In this document: positions 22,942 through 35,599 of the stretch, in pieces | Position numbering within the stretch: position 1 is the first letter of the stretch | Layout of the letters: each line of letters opens with the position of its first letter | DNA from: Aphrophora alni | Lineage: Eukaryota; Arthropoda; Insecta; Hemiptera; Aphrophoridae | Length of the DNA stretch: 64,000 nucleotides | Direction: 5' to 3' | NCBI GenBank assembly: GCA_963513935.1 | Contig: OY740772.1 | Coordinates: forward strand, 101,327,340-101,391,339 | The notes under the pieces: generated by a model | The model's database searches: none | Told to the model about the DNA's origin: nothing | Seen by the model: only the letters and a program-made list of their open reading frames with translations | Translations under genes and position numbers: made by a program

Positions 22942-23324
22942 CATAATACAACTTTGTAAAAGTTTAAATTATAAATTTGACTAAAAAAGTATTGAAATAA
23001 CCGTTTAATATTATCAATTTTTTTTTTCGTTTTCATGAATAGTCTTAGATTCTCTTCAGTGGTAGAACCTTTTTATCATTGAGACGTCTAGTTCTTGAAT
23101 GTTTAGTTGTAGAAGAACATAGGTTAAAATCTGAACGAAACGCCAGTTTTTTGTACTTTTTTATTTGTTGTTTTCGTATCCTAACTATGTTTATGCTTCA
23201 TATTTGGCTATGTTCCACCTATTACAGGTATCAACTATGTTTAATGTTTTTAGAAATAGTTTTAAATGTCTTTCATGTTATTCATATAGTTTATTAGAAA
23301 ATTTTTCATAATTTGTGTATGTAT

Positions 23325-23400
23325 AAACTAACACATGACGTTTCGAGAGTACGACGTAACTCCCGTTATCAAGTGATAAATTTGAGAAACGTGAAAAACA
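23325..23400 (-). repeat. solo hammerhead-like hairpin motif related to 56155-56205
   Basis: Read on the minus strand: TATCACTTGATAACGGGAG, loop, CTCTCGAAACGTCATGTG. The element at 56112-56406 carries the same phrase (CACTTGATAACGGGAATTG, loop, TTCCCGAAACGTCGTG). Here no inverted arm is visible, so this may be an isolated fragment. Confidence 0.6.
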
Positions 23401-23494
23401 ATTTTGTTTGTTAAATCTCCACAAGAAATATTCACAGGGTTTCTAGGGAATCTTTTCATTTAGCGAAAAAGTTTGTTCATCATGATAAAGCCGT

Positions 23495-23705
23495 TAGTCC
23501 TCAAAGGCTCACTAGCAATCACTTGTGTCCCTACATAAATCTACACTTGTCTTCATGTAGGTTTAGATTCCTCTATTTCATCGGGTCTCTCTTATCTAAT
23601 CGGGTCTCTCTGGTTCTTTTCCGACCCTGACGCTGTGAAGAGTATCAGAGAACAAGAAATCGTTTTATGTATTTTTAAAATCTTTTTAAAAGACGATTAT
23701 GACAA
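23495..23705 (-). repeat. dispersed repeat SR, copy 5 (reverse)
   Basis: Reverse copy with CTCAAAGGCTCACTAG (complement of the GAGCC...TTGAGG end), ATCGGGTCTCTC, CTTTTCCGACCCTGACGC, AGTATCAGAGAAC and ACGATTATGAC. The sequence TCGGGTCTCTCTTATCTAA is partly duplicated within the copy (near 23581 and 23600). Confidence 0.65.
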
Positions 23706-25312
23706 AGTGTTTAGCTCTTAAACAAGTAAATGAACTTTTAGGTAAATCACACCCCTATTATTTTGTTGACGATTGAAGGTTCTCGTTTCAACTACCTTGT
23801 GTTGTGTAGTTGTGTGACTTGTAGGTTATTTTTCTGATCATGTTTGTAGTGTTAATTACTTCAACTCATCAAACCACGCTGTAGCCCGATTCCTTTCTTT
23901 TATTACTAGATTCAGTTTTAGATTCTCACTATATATAATTTGCTATTAGGCATGTTAGATTTCTTTACAAATTTTACATCCAGGTTCAGTGCTCTTTATT
24001 TCTACTCTAGAAATATCGTCTAAATGGTTTTTTATACACACAAAGTTGGTAAATGTTGAAATATACTATATCGATTACGAATCCACTGCTTCGTGTATAT
24101 TGTAGTCAAAAGTGTAGATGGCAGAAAAAAATACCTACATAGATTTCGCAGTAACTTATTCGTTTATAGTGAAACTGTACACATTTGTATTTTTAATAAA
24201 TATCCTTAAATAAAACTTTAGAAGAGATGGACATAAATACACATGAATGTTTTTTTTAAAACTTGAACAATGTAAGATCTGTCGTTAATTACTAACGATG
24301 GGTATTTGTTTTACAAAACTATTAAACACAAAAATATGTTTTATATATAAAATATCATAAAATATAATTAACTGAAAACAATTGTTTGTTGTGGAAAGTT
24401 GTAATTACATTGGAAAATTATTAACTTTTTAAATATTTTAAAATTTATATTTCGGTTCTTTATTAGTAATATTTTCACATATTTTGTTTTAACTATCTAT
24501 GACTTTAGTTTTTTATAAATTACATAAACAAAATATTTGGAGAAAAATATAGTCGGAAAAAAAAAAGTAAATGATTCCACGTTTCTATTTTTGGAAAATA
24601 TTTTTTGTCACACTTCTTATTATTATTATAGGGTATCTACAAATGGGACTTTTTATCTTTAGTTGTCGAAGTGTGTAGGCTATTCTATTCGTTCAGTACC
24701 CATAGGTTCCTGCTGTCTTTGTTTCACTCAGTAGCTCATGTTTTTGTTTTATGTTAATTTATTACAGATTGTGTTGTATGGTGAAGCCAGACTCCTGCAC
24801 TGGACCTGTTGAGAATAGTTGAGGAGGCCAAGACTCGGTAATGGTGATACACCATTGAGTTAGTTAATAATTACTTTTCAGAACAAATACATATATTATA
24901 AATGTAGATTTAGGAGTAGGATTTTAATGGCAGATCAGTCGCTTCGAAATATATTGAGCAGTGTTACATCATTTCATATATTGAAGAAGAAGTCCAATGA
25001 TACCGTCTGTATAACAAAGATATTCTTGTTATTAAAGTCTCTGGTATTTTAAAATAACAATAAAGTCACGTACAAGAACTGCAATAAGATTTCAAGATAG
25101 AAAGAGTTTGAAATAAAGAAAGACAGGAAGAAGATGCCATGCCTAACAAATTTTTCAGTCTTGTACTGGAAAGAGCTTGGAGTAATATGGAAATTAATTT
25201 AGAAGGGGATCACTTTTCGCAGGGTAATGCAAATTTTGCTTTTGACAATTCCCTTTGGTGCCCAGGCGTTCAGAGTAGGGGAAGGAACTTTTATTTCTTG
25301 TTCTTGTTTTAA
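23706..25312. other. AT-rich stretch, no gene
   Basis: About 1.6 kb without a supported gene or bounded element. A short block at about 24780-24850 (GGACCTGTTGAGAATAGTTGAGG, then GGCCAAGACTCGG) is similar in pattern to 58325-58375, but no protein family can be named. Confidence 0.35.
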
Positions 25313-25541
25313 AACAAAACACCTCTCGGTTATTATAGATTTATAAAAAAGAATATAAAATAAATACCCTTAACCATTCAATTCACTATAAGCAATAGAA
25401 TCGGAATAGAACACGAGTTAATAAGAAAAAAACGTAATTGGTAAGATAAGATAGAGTACTGAGGAGAACAAAGAAATAGTGTTGGACCCAGATAGGAACC
25501 TCGGAGTTGCTACAATCGTAATCACTGAAAGTGAGCCACCA
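25313..25541 (+). repeat. dispersed repeat SR, copy 6
   Basis: Family blocks in order: AAAACACCTCTCGGTTATTA, ATAAAATAAATACCCTTAA, AATCGGAATAGAACACGAG, GTTGGACCCAGATAGGAACC, GTAATCACTGAAAGTGAGCC. The open frame at 25479-25697 begins in this copy and is not conserved elsewhere. Confidence 0.75.
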
Positions 25542-25969
25542 ATGGTTTTAATTTACATAAATGAAAAGGTCAAAGAATTAGTGTCGTCATGTGAAAACCG
25601 TAAACAAATAAAATTAAAAAGTTCAAAATTAAGTGATTTGTCTCAACTAATTACACCTCGTTCCCAATATTTCATTTATTTATTTGGATGTCATTGACAA
25701 TCAATTGCATAAAATAAGCCTTTAAATCAATACATAAAACAAAATACACAACAAATAAAACACGTTAATGATTACTTTAAAACAAATACGACTATCATAC
25801 AATGAAAAAACAATAACATAGAAAGTTAATAAACTAAGTAAATAACATTGGAACAAATTATAAATGTTCCATTACTTATTAGAATAATTTAGCCTTATTA
25901 AAATAAAATTCATTTCATTTACTAAAAATTACAAAGACTCTAAGTATAAAGTATGTAAAATAAATTATT

Positions 25970-26460
25970 TCACCTGGAAAAGACGTCCAGGGCATGAAAA
26001 AGCCCTAAACTTTCCTCCCCTACAGAGTAAAAATATTCAAACATCAAAAAATGTCTAAGGATTTTTTATAAATGTTTGAGGATTTTTAATATTTTTTAAA
26101 CGTTCAGAAAGCTTATAGTACAGGTTAATACCAGCTTGAGATGGGATTTTCTTATATTTGCTCATCCTGTGCTGGCCCAATCTTAAAAAAACTCCCGTAT
26201 CGGGTTCCTTAATTATGCACATCTCTCTGTTCAGAACAACATGACACTTAAATTTTCTAATAAAATTATTTCAAAAATATACATGCACAGTGTCAATATA
26301 CCCGATTTCCGAAATGAATTCCTACAATGTTCAGAGTTATTTATCCAAGTGACAAGGCGTATTGACTTTTTCTTCAATATAAAAAACCTTTCCTCTTGTT
26401 GAACTGATGAATCACACCATAAAATAATTACATTGTCCAGATGTGTATGAAAAAGTGTGT
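25970..26460 (-). pseudogene. LINE reverse transcriptase C-terminal remnant (Jockey/CR1/RTE-X-like)
   Basis: The minus strand translates, across one frameshift and several stops, into the familiar C-terminal part of a non-LTR reverse transcriptase: NVIILWCDSS (the NYGIILWG-like block), KKKSIRLV, then RNSFRKSGILTLCMYIFE (the canonical LGILTLPSLYIFE motif), then LGQHRMSKYKKIPSQAG and LYYKLSERLKNIKNPQTF (the LYNKLP..IK block). The frame breaks after about residue 75 and stops follow. The catalytic YADD region is absent, so this is a 5'-truncated dead copy. Clade cannot be fixed from this segment alone. Confidence 0.8.
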
Positions 26461-28429
26461 AGGCTAAAATAACTCCTAAGATTTTAAAAATGAAAATCGC
26501 TGAACATATTTTTTTACATATTTATGTAATTCACATGACACCTCTAAGTTAGTCTACTAACAATGACTAAACCTAGAAATTTTACACAATCCATCTCCTC
26601 TGTAATAAAAGAAATAAAACAATTAGTGACCTAGTTTCTAACGTTGTGAGCGAATAAAACAAATGAAGAGTTGGAGGATATCGGCATCCTGCGTTGAATA
26701 AAATAGGCAAATAAATACGACTCAGGTGGCGAGGATAAGTAGAAAGAAAACAAATATTTAAGTTATTAGACTATGAGGAAGAGGAAAAGTTCGAAGACCT
26801 TGTAAACTATAGTTGGTAGAAGTAATAAGATATGGGGACAGAAGATAAAATAGGGTCACACACAAGATACAATAGAGCAAGGACATATGTTTGTCAGCTC
26901 CATGGAGCCAAACTATTTATAAAGTTTGCACTATATTAACGTTTTTTTTAATGAAATGAAGCGTAAATCAAAATTTTAAAGATGAAATAACGTAAAACTT
27001 GTACATTGTCTTGTCATATCACTATATTCCTCTGTGGAAACAAACTTTCCTGCAGGATAATGTAGTTTCAGTCGCAATAAAAAAAAGGACATCCATTATT
27101 TGTAGATACGACAAAAGTTTTACGATGTTAGAGTAAAATAAACTCCAGTCGTTTAAAATAACGCATTTTTTATTTAAATAATCTATCTATATATATATAT
27201 ATAGTCACATAATTACTATACATAATTTCATCATATTGGTAAATATGGATATATTTAGATTAATATTCAATGAAAAAAAAAGCATATCCCTAAAAAATTC
27301 ATCAATTTTTGCACCATCACATATATTTCTCTACACTTTGTATATGAGGGGAGAGGAGTAAAGTGAAGGATATAATGGTTAAATAACTAAACCAAATAAT
27401 ACTAACATCAATTAGAAACATAATTAGAAAATGTACAACCAAAAAAGTTATCTTTATAAATCGTTGTAAAATATAGAAGTATTTGCATAGTTTACAAATT
27501 ATTTCCACCAATAGTACAGCTTTGTATCATCTTTATTTGAATCACTTATTAAATTACTCTCAATAGCTTTAATGACTAACAGAGTCAAAGAGAACTCGCA
27601 TACCTTGCTATCCGATCATTTCCATTCCTTCAATGATTGAACATAGTATTCAATTACATTAGTGTGTTAAGCTACTCAATAGTGCTTCGTATGCAGTTAA
27701 TTTGTGTTATTCGAGTACTTAGCGGTTTTAACTAATAGAATGTTTGTTGTTATATGTTGCAAATTAACTTTGTTTTATTACAAACACCACAATATATCTA
27801 TCTAGCAATATGATATTATGGGATATTTACCAACATTGTGTATATAAAACTAATACATTATTTTTTTGATAGTGTAAATAAAGTATAGATACAAAAGATA
27901 AACCTATGGAATAAAGTGTAAACACTGACATAGTCTAATAAACTAGGGCACTAAAACTAAATCTATAATCTATGGAAATTAACAAAACAAGGACTATGTT
28001 TGTAATAAATAAGACTAAATACAACCGTAATCAGGTATAACCACAACACATAACATCACACTACTAAATGACGAACTGACTTGAAACTTCGCGTATAAGA
28101 TTTTATATACACAAATGATGTTAAATGTCTTATAGGACCATAGTATATGCAAATAAATTCAAATAATAACTAATTTAAACATTGACAACATTAGCTATGT
28201 AGACTATACAAGATCCACTTTAGTTGTAAGAGTGACACCCATCTGTCTTTCTATGTTTGGAAAGGTTTAGTTTTAACAAAAACCCTTCTCAAAACCTAAA
28301 ACTACCTACATTTATATCACCACTAGCTATAGGCAAATAATTTTTATAATGTGTAATGATATTAATTATTTATGATTGTGGTAGATGTTTTTGACTTTTA
28401 TGTACATTTCAAGGCTGAATTAGAAGTGG
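26461..28429. other. AT-rich stretch, no gene
   Basis: Nearly 2 kb without supported genes. A short TATATATA tract lies near 27187-27202. The minus frame at 27317-27511 is hydrophobic by virtue of T-rich codons and has no recognisable motif. Confidence 0.4.
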
Positions 28430-28720
28430 TTCTCAGCGCTGTTTCCCACTCGCACAGCTAAAGCGATTCCACTGTATTCCTAGGAATGAGTTTAGTTATC
28501 GAGGAAAAGCAAATCTATTTATGTTGGTATTGAAACTTACCGACAAGTGCTGGTATAAAACGGTAATATTTTAAACTAATAACTGTAGATAAGACATATG
28601 AGGCGTGGCAAGGCGTGTCCAGTTACTTGATTGGACTACGTTGATACAGTATATCCAGCATGTGCTGATATCGTGTGGATAAAATTAAAACTATTTTAAC
28701 AATAAACGTCACTCGTAAAT
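28430..28720 (+). repeat. repeat module M, diverged fourth copy
   Basis: Contains CAGCTAAAGCGATTCCACTGTA (compare 9797), CAAGTGCTG at 28544-28552, AGGCGTGGCAAGGCGTG and a second half-site CATGTGCTG near 28658-28666. The GATA part of the core is lost here, unlike in the other three copies. Confidence 0.65.
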
Positions 28721-29399
28721 CAAAAGAAAATGACCGACTAAAATGGATCGTGAGGAACGCATGTTTAAATGTTAATTTGTTGTTTCATACGAGATGCCAT
28801 CCCTGACTTCAGTATTTGTAAATTTTATATATTTAATAATTGTATAATTCCTTTAAATTTTTTATAGTTTGGTGGTTTGGTTATATAAAAATAATGTTAC
28901 ATTTAAATTGTAAATTATTTGTAAATGTTTTTCTATTTTAAGCTTTGTTGTTGCTGTCACTCATTTGTTTTCTAAAATTTTGTTTGTCAGTAAATACCAC
29001 ATACTGTGAACTGATCTCTCTTCATAGGTAACGTTATAATTGGAAATCACAATTGGAATAAAAAATTCTAACAAAATAAAATTTTGAAATATTTTATAAA
29101 AATTCAAGTGAATTTTTTAAATCAATTTTGTATAATTTTATAAAGGTATGATATTTATAAAATTACGGGTAAATAGACAATTTAATAATATAAACAATTA
29201 GAAATATATTATGGTATACTAGCTTGGCTTGCAGCTCCACATCTATGGAGCTTTATGTGTGTCTCTTACCAAAATGGCTATCATCCGCTGGCACTACTCT
29301 TTTTTATTATTTTATTTTTGTAAGCTCAGGGAACAATATTATAGAAAACGTTACTTGAAACCCATGTACTGCCATTAAAATATATATTTTTGGAATAAT
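28721..29399. other. no gene or clear element
   Basis: AT-rich with many TTTTATAAA and TTAAAT runs. No supported feature. Confidence 0.4.
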
Positions 29400-29790
29400 G
29401 TTTGTCTATCGTGTAACATAGTGCAACTCAAACACTAAAGACTGCAATTAAATTTGGTACACGTGCAAATTTTAGTCATATATCTCGAGATTTGTTTCCC
29501 AATTTTTGATAAGTAAAAATTTCTGGCTAGATAACATTAAAAACTAGAAAATTATAATTTTCTCAAAATCAGCTCTAACGATTTTGATTAAATTTTACTC
29601 AAGCTTACCTTCTAAATACCTATATAAAAAGTACCGTATCTCTTCAAAAATGCTGTTTACTGACTTTTCAGTAAAACACCAAAAATCTGTCAAAGGGTTT
29701 TGTTTAAATACTACTTTCGTCCAAAGTTTAGTGAAATGTAAATATTAATTATCTGAATCCGTGTGCGAAATATCAAATAAAAAAAAATAC
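29400..29790 (+). repeat. dispersed repeat R4, copy 1
   Basis: Shares with 45125-45560 and 55105-55590 an ordered set of blocks: AAATTTGGTAC, ATTTTCTCAAAATCAG, ACGATTTTGATTAAATTTT, and near the 3' end GTTTAGTGAAATGTAAATATTAA with CCGTGTGCGAAAT. The repeat is non-coding. Family class is unknown. Confidence 0.6.
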
Positions 29791-30969
29791 CGCTTTTTTC
29801 AAAAACAGTAAAAAAAAAAACAAAGTAATGTTGTCACTGTATTTAATCAAGTATATAAACACTGACGGAAATTTTTATAAAAGCCAATTTGTGTTCTATT
29901 TAAAGATATATATTTTTGTTTTCAAAGATATAAATATTTGATTTTAATTTTTTGCCTGATAATTCCGAAACGACTGATAATTTGGGTTAAATGAGAGAGT
30001 TTGTGCAGCGATTTTGTTCATTTATTCGATTGTATTTAGAAGCAAATCATACCATGTTATGTTGTATTAAAAATGTTAATATTCAAGGCTTAACTTAACG
30101 ACAAGTAATAAACTATTTGTAACAATAAAATTTAAAACCACTCAACATTGGTTGTGTAATAAACGTGCTGGCAGATTCTTATAATGTGACCTACTTTGTG
30201 TATTGTGAAATGTTATGTTTTGCACTTTAACCGAAGTTATTTCTGTTTTTATTGATTTTGTCACAATACCATGATAGTAACAAATCGTGTTGAAAGTAAA
30301 CAGGAAATGAAACAAATACAATTGTAATTCAAACAAATCGTACATAATGTTTAATAGGTATTTCATTAAAAGAATTGGAGCAGTGAGGTTTAATATAAGA
30401 AGGATGTTTGGAGAGGAATTCTCATTTTGATATATAAAAGACACCAATATAATTAAAGGTTCTTATAACACAAAATGTAAAGTTAAAACTCTTAATTAAT
30501 ATTTTTTCTATTTAGGTGCTTGTCATATTGGTAAACAAGATTTTGAATGCCCTAGTCATAGGACTCTAGGGAGACCTGTTTTCACACCCTCATTAAAACT
30601 ACTTGTCGTTTTTAAACCGCTACGCCAAATCATGACCGTACAGAGCCCGCACAAACAGCCTACATGAAACTGTCCAGCGTAGGCCTTGTGTGTCTACAGC
30701 AGTATCCGGAAAATTGTTATGAAAATAAAAATAATTATACCAGAACTCAACATGCCACTCCGATTGCTTTGAACATCTTTTCTCATCTTCCTTAAACTAT
30801 CACAGTAAACTGTGAAGTTTTAGTCGAGATTTGCTCCACGAAATCCACAAGAATTACAGCTCTTATGTGTCATGAGTTTATGGCATAAGATGTTTACAGG
30901 TTTTCGCGGCGAGGTAGTGTGACGTCACTTCTTTGATAAAATTAAGGAAGAATTTAATATAAAATCTTA
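29791..30969. other. no gene; GC-richer patch at 30600-30720
   Basis: Mostly AT-rich. The minus-strand frame at 30142-30447 (101 codons) is T-rich and has no motif; I consider it chance. The GC-richer patch at 30600-30720 was read in six frames and shows stops in all. Confidence 0.35.
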
Positions 30970-31125
30970 ATCCTCGAATATTCTAATCAAGGTCGAAGGA
31001 GAAAAGAGTTGGTCAAGACAGAACTAATAGTAACAGGTGAAAAATAAACATTTAACACAAGACTATATAAAAAAGGTGTAGATCCAGATAGCTTCCCTCG
31101 GGATTATCAACCTCGTAAGGATGAA
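30970..31125 (+). repeat. dispersed repeat SR, copy 7
   Basis: Blocks CCTCGAATATTCTAATCAAGG, GAAGGAGAAAAGAGTTGGTC, CATTTAACACAAGACTATAT, GTGTAGATCCAGATAGC and TTCCCTCGGGATTATC are in family order. Confidence 0.75.
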
Positions 31126-32206
31126 CGTTGACGGTCAAGATTCATCCCCTGTTCCAACAAGACTGAGAAAATAATCACTTTTTGCATTGTAATGCAAATT
31201 AAATGCTAGCGTCGCAATCATCCTCTTGGATTGTTGACATCAGTAAGAAGTTCAGGCACCCAGCGCATTTATGTATTTATATTTGTTTTCAGTGTGTATT
31301 TCTTAATATGATTACGTAGACAATAATATAATGTAATATAAACACCTCTACTTATGATTTCTCTGGATTATCGTTTAATTTAATGCTATTAAAAATAATA
31401 ATAATAGTTAAGAACTTATTTTGTTTCTTTTCATAGTCGCAATTTTATACAGGGGGCTAAAGAAGCTACGTGCTAAACCTTTCAAAATTTATTATTAAAG
31501 ATTGCTAAAAACAGTTTTCAACAGTCATCATTGCAATTAGTATTAGTATATACGTTTTGTATGAAGAAAAAACTCCGATTATGCGTCATCAAAATCTGTT
31601 AAGCATCACGCTCGTTTGTTACGTCACGCGCTATTATCTCGAGAATCCATAAGGCATCACCCTCAACTATATACGTATGTAAATATTTTCTAACACTCAC
31701 AAAAATATTGCACTTCTTTCTCTCACCTTTATATACATATAAAACATTTTAAAAAGAAAAAAAAAGTTATCACAAAGCAATCGTTTGATTTTTTAGAATG
31801 TAATGATAATGGAAATAATGAAAATAATGTTGTTTTTTTGAAATACTAGAATAATGTGTTATTGTAAATAGTACTGTAAAAAATAATTACTCAAATGTAA
31901 ATATTATTTTTTACTAATATTCTATAAAGAAAATAAATTAAATTTTTGTTTCTAGTGAACTCTCATTTTCTTAAATTTATATTATAAATACGAGTATGAA
32001 CACTCTCCAATTATTATTGCGTCTTTATTACATGGGTTTTTAGCTTCAGTATGTATTAAATAATAAAAAATATACCATTACGTATAATTAATATTTTTAT
32101 TACATTTATTGAAGGTTTAAATTTTTTAATCATTTATTATTAATTTTTAACTTCTGTTTACCGTCCCCAACTGTAATTTTAATTTTATTTAGTTATCTTA
32201 ATACAA
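31126..32206. other. no gene or clear element
   Basis: AT-rich. Nothing supported apart from simple A/T runs. Confidence 0.4.
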
Positions 32207-32371
32207 TCAAGTTAACAGTCGACATTTTTCATTTGAATTCGCTTTCTCTGTATAAGTCTGTTCTCCAATCATCTTCTGCATTTCTTCTTTTACGTCGCTG
32301 AAAAAAATTTCTTCTCTTTTGCGGCTCCACAAATTTTCCTCTTCCACACGTTCAGCGTTTCTATATTCCAT
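32207..32371 (-). CDS. small 54-codon open frame, charged, unidentified
   Basis: Starts at an ATG at 32371-32369 and ends at TGA 32207-32209. The product begins MEYRNAERVEEENLWSRKR and is rich in Glu and Lys with a helical look (SDVKEEMQKMIGEQ in the middle). Local GC is above the flanks, and the codons do not look like mere poly-A translation. No homologue is recognised and no splice signals or second copy are obvious. It might be a coding exon, a transposon protein fragment or chance; I favour a relic. Confidence 0.2.
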   Translation of the reverse strand: MEYRNAERVEEENLWSRKREEIFFSDVKEEMQKMIGEQTYTEKANSNEKCRLLT

Positions 32372-32999
32372 TTTTATATTTAACCCATCGTTTCAACGAT
32401 ATAACTAAACCGTCCGCACATAATTTCCAAAAGAGTCTCTGCCGCTGATAGATATTAATCTTTATAACCATCAAAAAAGTAAATCAACTCTACGAATATG
32501 TAACAGCTAGTGATATACAATTATAAAAGTAAAAAGTAAAATCTAGAGAATTCAGAATGTCGGTGATGTTGACTTAATAGCATTTACTTCTACTTTTGAT
32601 TTGCATTTAAATTAAATTGAACACTGAGTGAAGGAGAATCGTCCGTGTTCTGTGATTAATATTCACCGGCTCTGTCTCAATTTCTTAAACTAATTAAACA
32701 ATCCTCCAATATTGTGTGGAACCTGTGAGAGGTTAGTCAATCCATAGAAATTTACATTAATTGGTCTATTTGAAAAATATGTGGGTTGACAATAAATTAA
32801 GTATTATGGTAGTCTATGTTTTTTCTAAAAATGGATAATTGTTTTACTATAAGTTTGGTAATTACAAAAAATATCGATCTTTCTTTTTGACGTGCCCTCA
32901 GAAAAAAAGAAAGACTTTTGACCAAATAACATTAAATTTGGCCTGGGGAAATATAGTGTGTTGATATTGAACCCTGTTGAAACTCTATAATTCAAAGTG
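32372..32999. other. no gene or clear element
   Basis: AT-rich, no supported feature. Confidence 0.4.
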
Positions 33000-33450
33000 T
33001 CAAAATGGCGTCATGTTACACAGTTAGCTATTGTTCATCTCTTGTGTTCTTCAACTTATAACACAACAAATTAGATACACATTTGCCAATTTCAACCTCC
33101 ACTTAATGGTAGGCTACCAAACCCCCCTCCTCTAGAGCAAAGTTATTGTCAAACATGTAATTTCGAACCCAACTTCCCAAGAAAATTTACAGTTCATAGT
33201 TTACGAGGTCTGACAGGGGCGAGTTGAGGCTCCTTCACAGATGTAAAGTTTTAATCTCCGCAGAGCTGGAATTATGAGACGAGTGAAGTGAGTGAATACT
33301 TTTATAAACATCTTCTAGGCTCGTTATGTCCTATTCGCTGTCCTGAAAGTAATATTGTAAGGTTCAGAAATCATGTGTAACAACTGTTTTAAACAAATTT
33401 ACACTTCTAGATGAGGCAGCGTAAAGATGTGGGTTTGGTACAATTATATG
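33000..33450 (-). repeat. dispersed repeat R2, reverse copy
   Basis: Carries AAAATGGCGTCATG, AGTTATTGTCAAACATGTAATT, CCAAGAAAATTTACAG, GTGTAACAACTGTTTTAAAC and TAGATGAGGCAGC in the same order as 4290-4930 and 60960-61620. Confidence 0.65.
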
Positions 33451-35205
33451 CAAAATTCAAATTTTAATTTCTTATCTAATTTAGTGTGTTATAAGTTAAA
33501 CAATAATATTTATGAACAGATTGACATTTGTGAATTACAGCATAGGTCTACTTGAGCATAATATTCAAAATTCGAGGGACAAACGTGATGTCGAAAATAA
33601 TTTTTCGATTATCTGATACCATGAAAAGTGAAGATTAGTTGAAAACAAAAGTCGATATTTTTTTAAATATTTACAATGGTTACTTTGTACACTAGATAAT
33701 AATACATAATAAGTATTTAAAAATATATGTCTGTTATAGTAACTTCAATTCTAAACATTTTAAATTCTTATCATCCGAAAAAATATAAACAAAGTTACGA
33801 GCGTAAATGCATATGCAAAAAAATTGTAATTGTTAAATAAATACCCCTACAAATCCTGGAAACGCTAATTTTTTTAGTACTAATAATTTTATTTATAAAC
33901 AAATCGCATAACGTTTTCACTGTAATCCACTGGTTTATTTTTAGAAATATTTGTATGTAATTGAATATATAGTAAATTGTTATAGACATTCGTATGTTTG
34001 AATATTTTTTTAAACTTCCCTTACACGAAAGTTAGTTTCAAAACTGATTTCTCCTGTTTTGTTTACATTTAATACAAAGTACTTCCTAGAACGAAATATG
34101 ATTTGTTTGCTTGCTTTAAATCTATACTTGCACAGCAGCTCGTTATTCATAGCAAATATTGATATATGTGAGCAGTTTGTTGCGATGAATACATATTTGT
34201 ACTGTAGTAGTTACAAATACAGAATAATAAAATATGTTTTTATTAAGTATGATTTATTGTTATTAACAAATACATAGTATTTATACATCGTGATAAATAT
34301 GAAATGGTATTTTTATTTCATGTGTTTGAATAAAAATAATTACATAAAATAAAATATAAATTAAAAACTTACTATAATATGGTTTATTTCAGCATGAAAA
34401 ACTCTATTATTCCTTTGAATCAGGTTGAAATAAACTGAAATGTTTTGTCCCCCATTTCTATGTTTTTAAAAATTATTTAGTGATATAAATAAGTAATATT
34501 TAAACATTTTTTAGTAATTGAATTAAATTCTATTTCTATTTCCCATAAATAAAAATCTTAGTTTAAATTTATGAATATTTCAAAAGCGCAACTTTGGAAG
34601 CAACATGTTTTATACAACTTTTTCGGTAAGGACAAGGAAATAAAATGGCAAAAATTAGCCTTTGCTTTAAACATAATTTAAAGATCAGCTCAATATATAA
34701 TAGCAACCTATACCTATATTAATATATTTTTGTACATAGGAAAAAAAGCTAAAATCTTGTCTCAAACTTTTCTTTAATCCATCTTTTATTTTCAAGATGT
34801 TTAACAAACTATTTACAGTACGTAATTGTTAACGCCATTCGCACTAATGATATTAATTAAATCCTGGAACCCTTATCGGTGGCCGATCGCAACCATCCAC
34901 TGCAAAATCGCCTCTTCAGAATCCTACTAATCATGAATTTTTGAAATCTTTCCTGTGATCTTCACTACTTGCAAATCCCATACAGCTGCATCCTTCTTGA
35001 TTTATCCTATCAGCCCTTTTTTCACATTAACTCTCTCTTAGTATGTCTTTCATCGTCCTTTTTCTTTTGTTTCTACAATGTTTATCTCAATCCTAAAGAG
35101 TAAAGCAACCTGTGCTGATAGGATGAATGACACAGAGCAAAGATGTTGCAACGGAGCTTGTGTGATATTTGGTCACCTCTCAGAATATCTACCCTTACCC
35201 TTAAC
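33451..35205. other. AT-rich stretch, no gene
   Basis: About 1.75 kb. No supported genes; minus frame 33795-33989 and plus frame 34059-34277 are AT-rich with no motifs. From 34860 to 35100 the sequence becomes GC-richer (GGTGGCCGATCGCAACCATC, TGCAAATCCCATACAGCTGC), like the 3' part of a retroelement in reverse, but I cannot name it. Confidence 0.35.
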
Positions 35206-35586
35206 CTAGTGCTGCTTGTCTGAGTGGACCATCATATCAATAGCTCTTTGTGGAACAACATGGAGAGAAAAAACTAGTAAAGGATTGTCACCGCGACTCA
35301 CCATACTATAAAAAGGAACATCTACTCCGTGATGACGTAATAATCTTCGATTCGTAGCGAAGACAGTAGAGAAAGGTAAAACAGTCCAATGAGAAGGACG
35401 TGCAAACAAAAAGAGGATGACGGCCAGGAGGCTACAGAAACTAGAAAGAAGGAACATTCCGCACCCGCCACTAGGACAACTTGGCGAGGTAGATGAACCA
35501 CTCAGAAGAGGCCTAAGGTGGAATAAGGTGGAATCTACGATCACTAGCTTAGGGCAAGACAACATAGGATGCCAGAGTAAAAGCAT
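35206..35586 (-). pseudogene. possible retroelement protein fragment
   Basis: A 126-codon minus-strand open frame in a GC-richer patch. Its C-terminal part (VPFYSMVSRGDNPLLVF, then HVVPQRAIDMMVHSD) vaguely recalls the segment before the zinc-binding region of LTR-retrotransposon integrases (a 'VLYR...LVVP...I...HD' pattern), but no His/Cys set or catalytic residues can be seen and the frame ends immediately after. The overlapping plus-strand frame at 35417-35650 is an alternative with no recognisable domain. Low confidence either way. Confidence 0.25.
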
Positions 35587-35599
35587 TGTAGCGAAAAGA

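Noticed and set aside
30142..30447. 101-codon minus frame
   Set aside because: Composition follows the T-rich strand (L, I, F, N, Y); no recognisable motif and no splice context.
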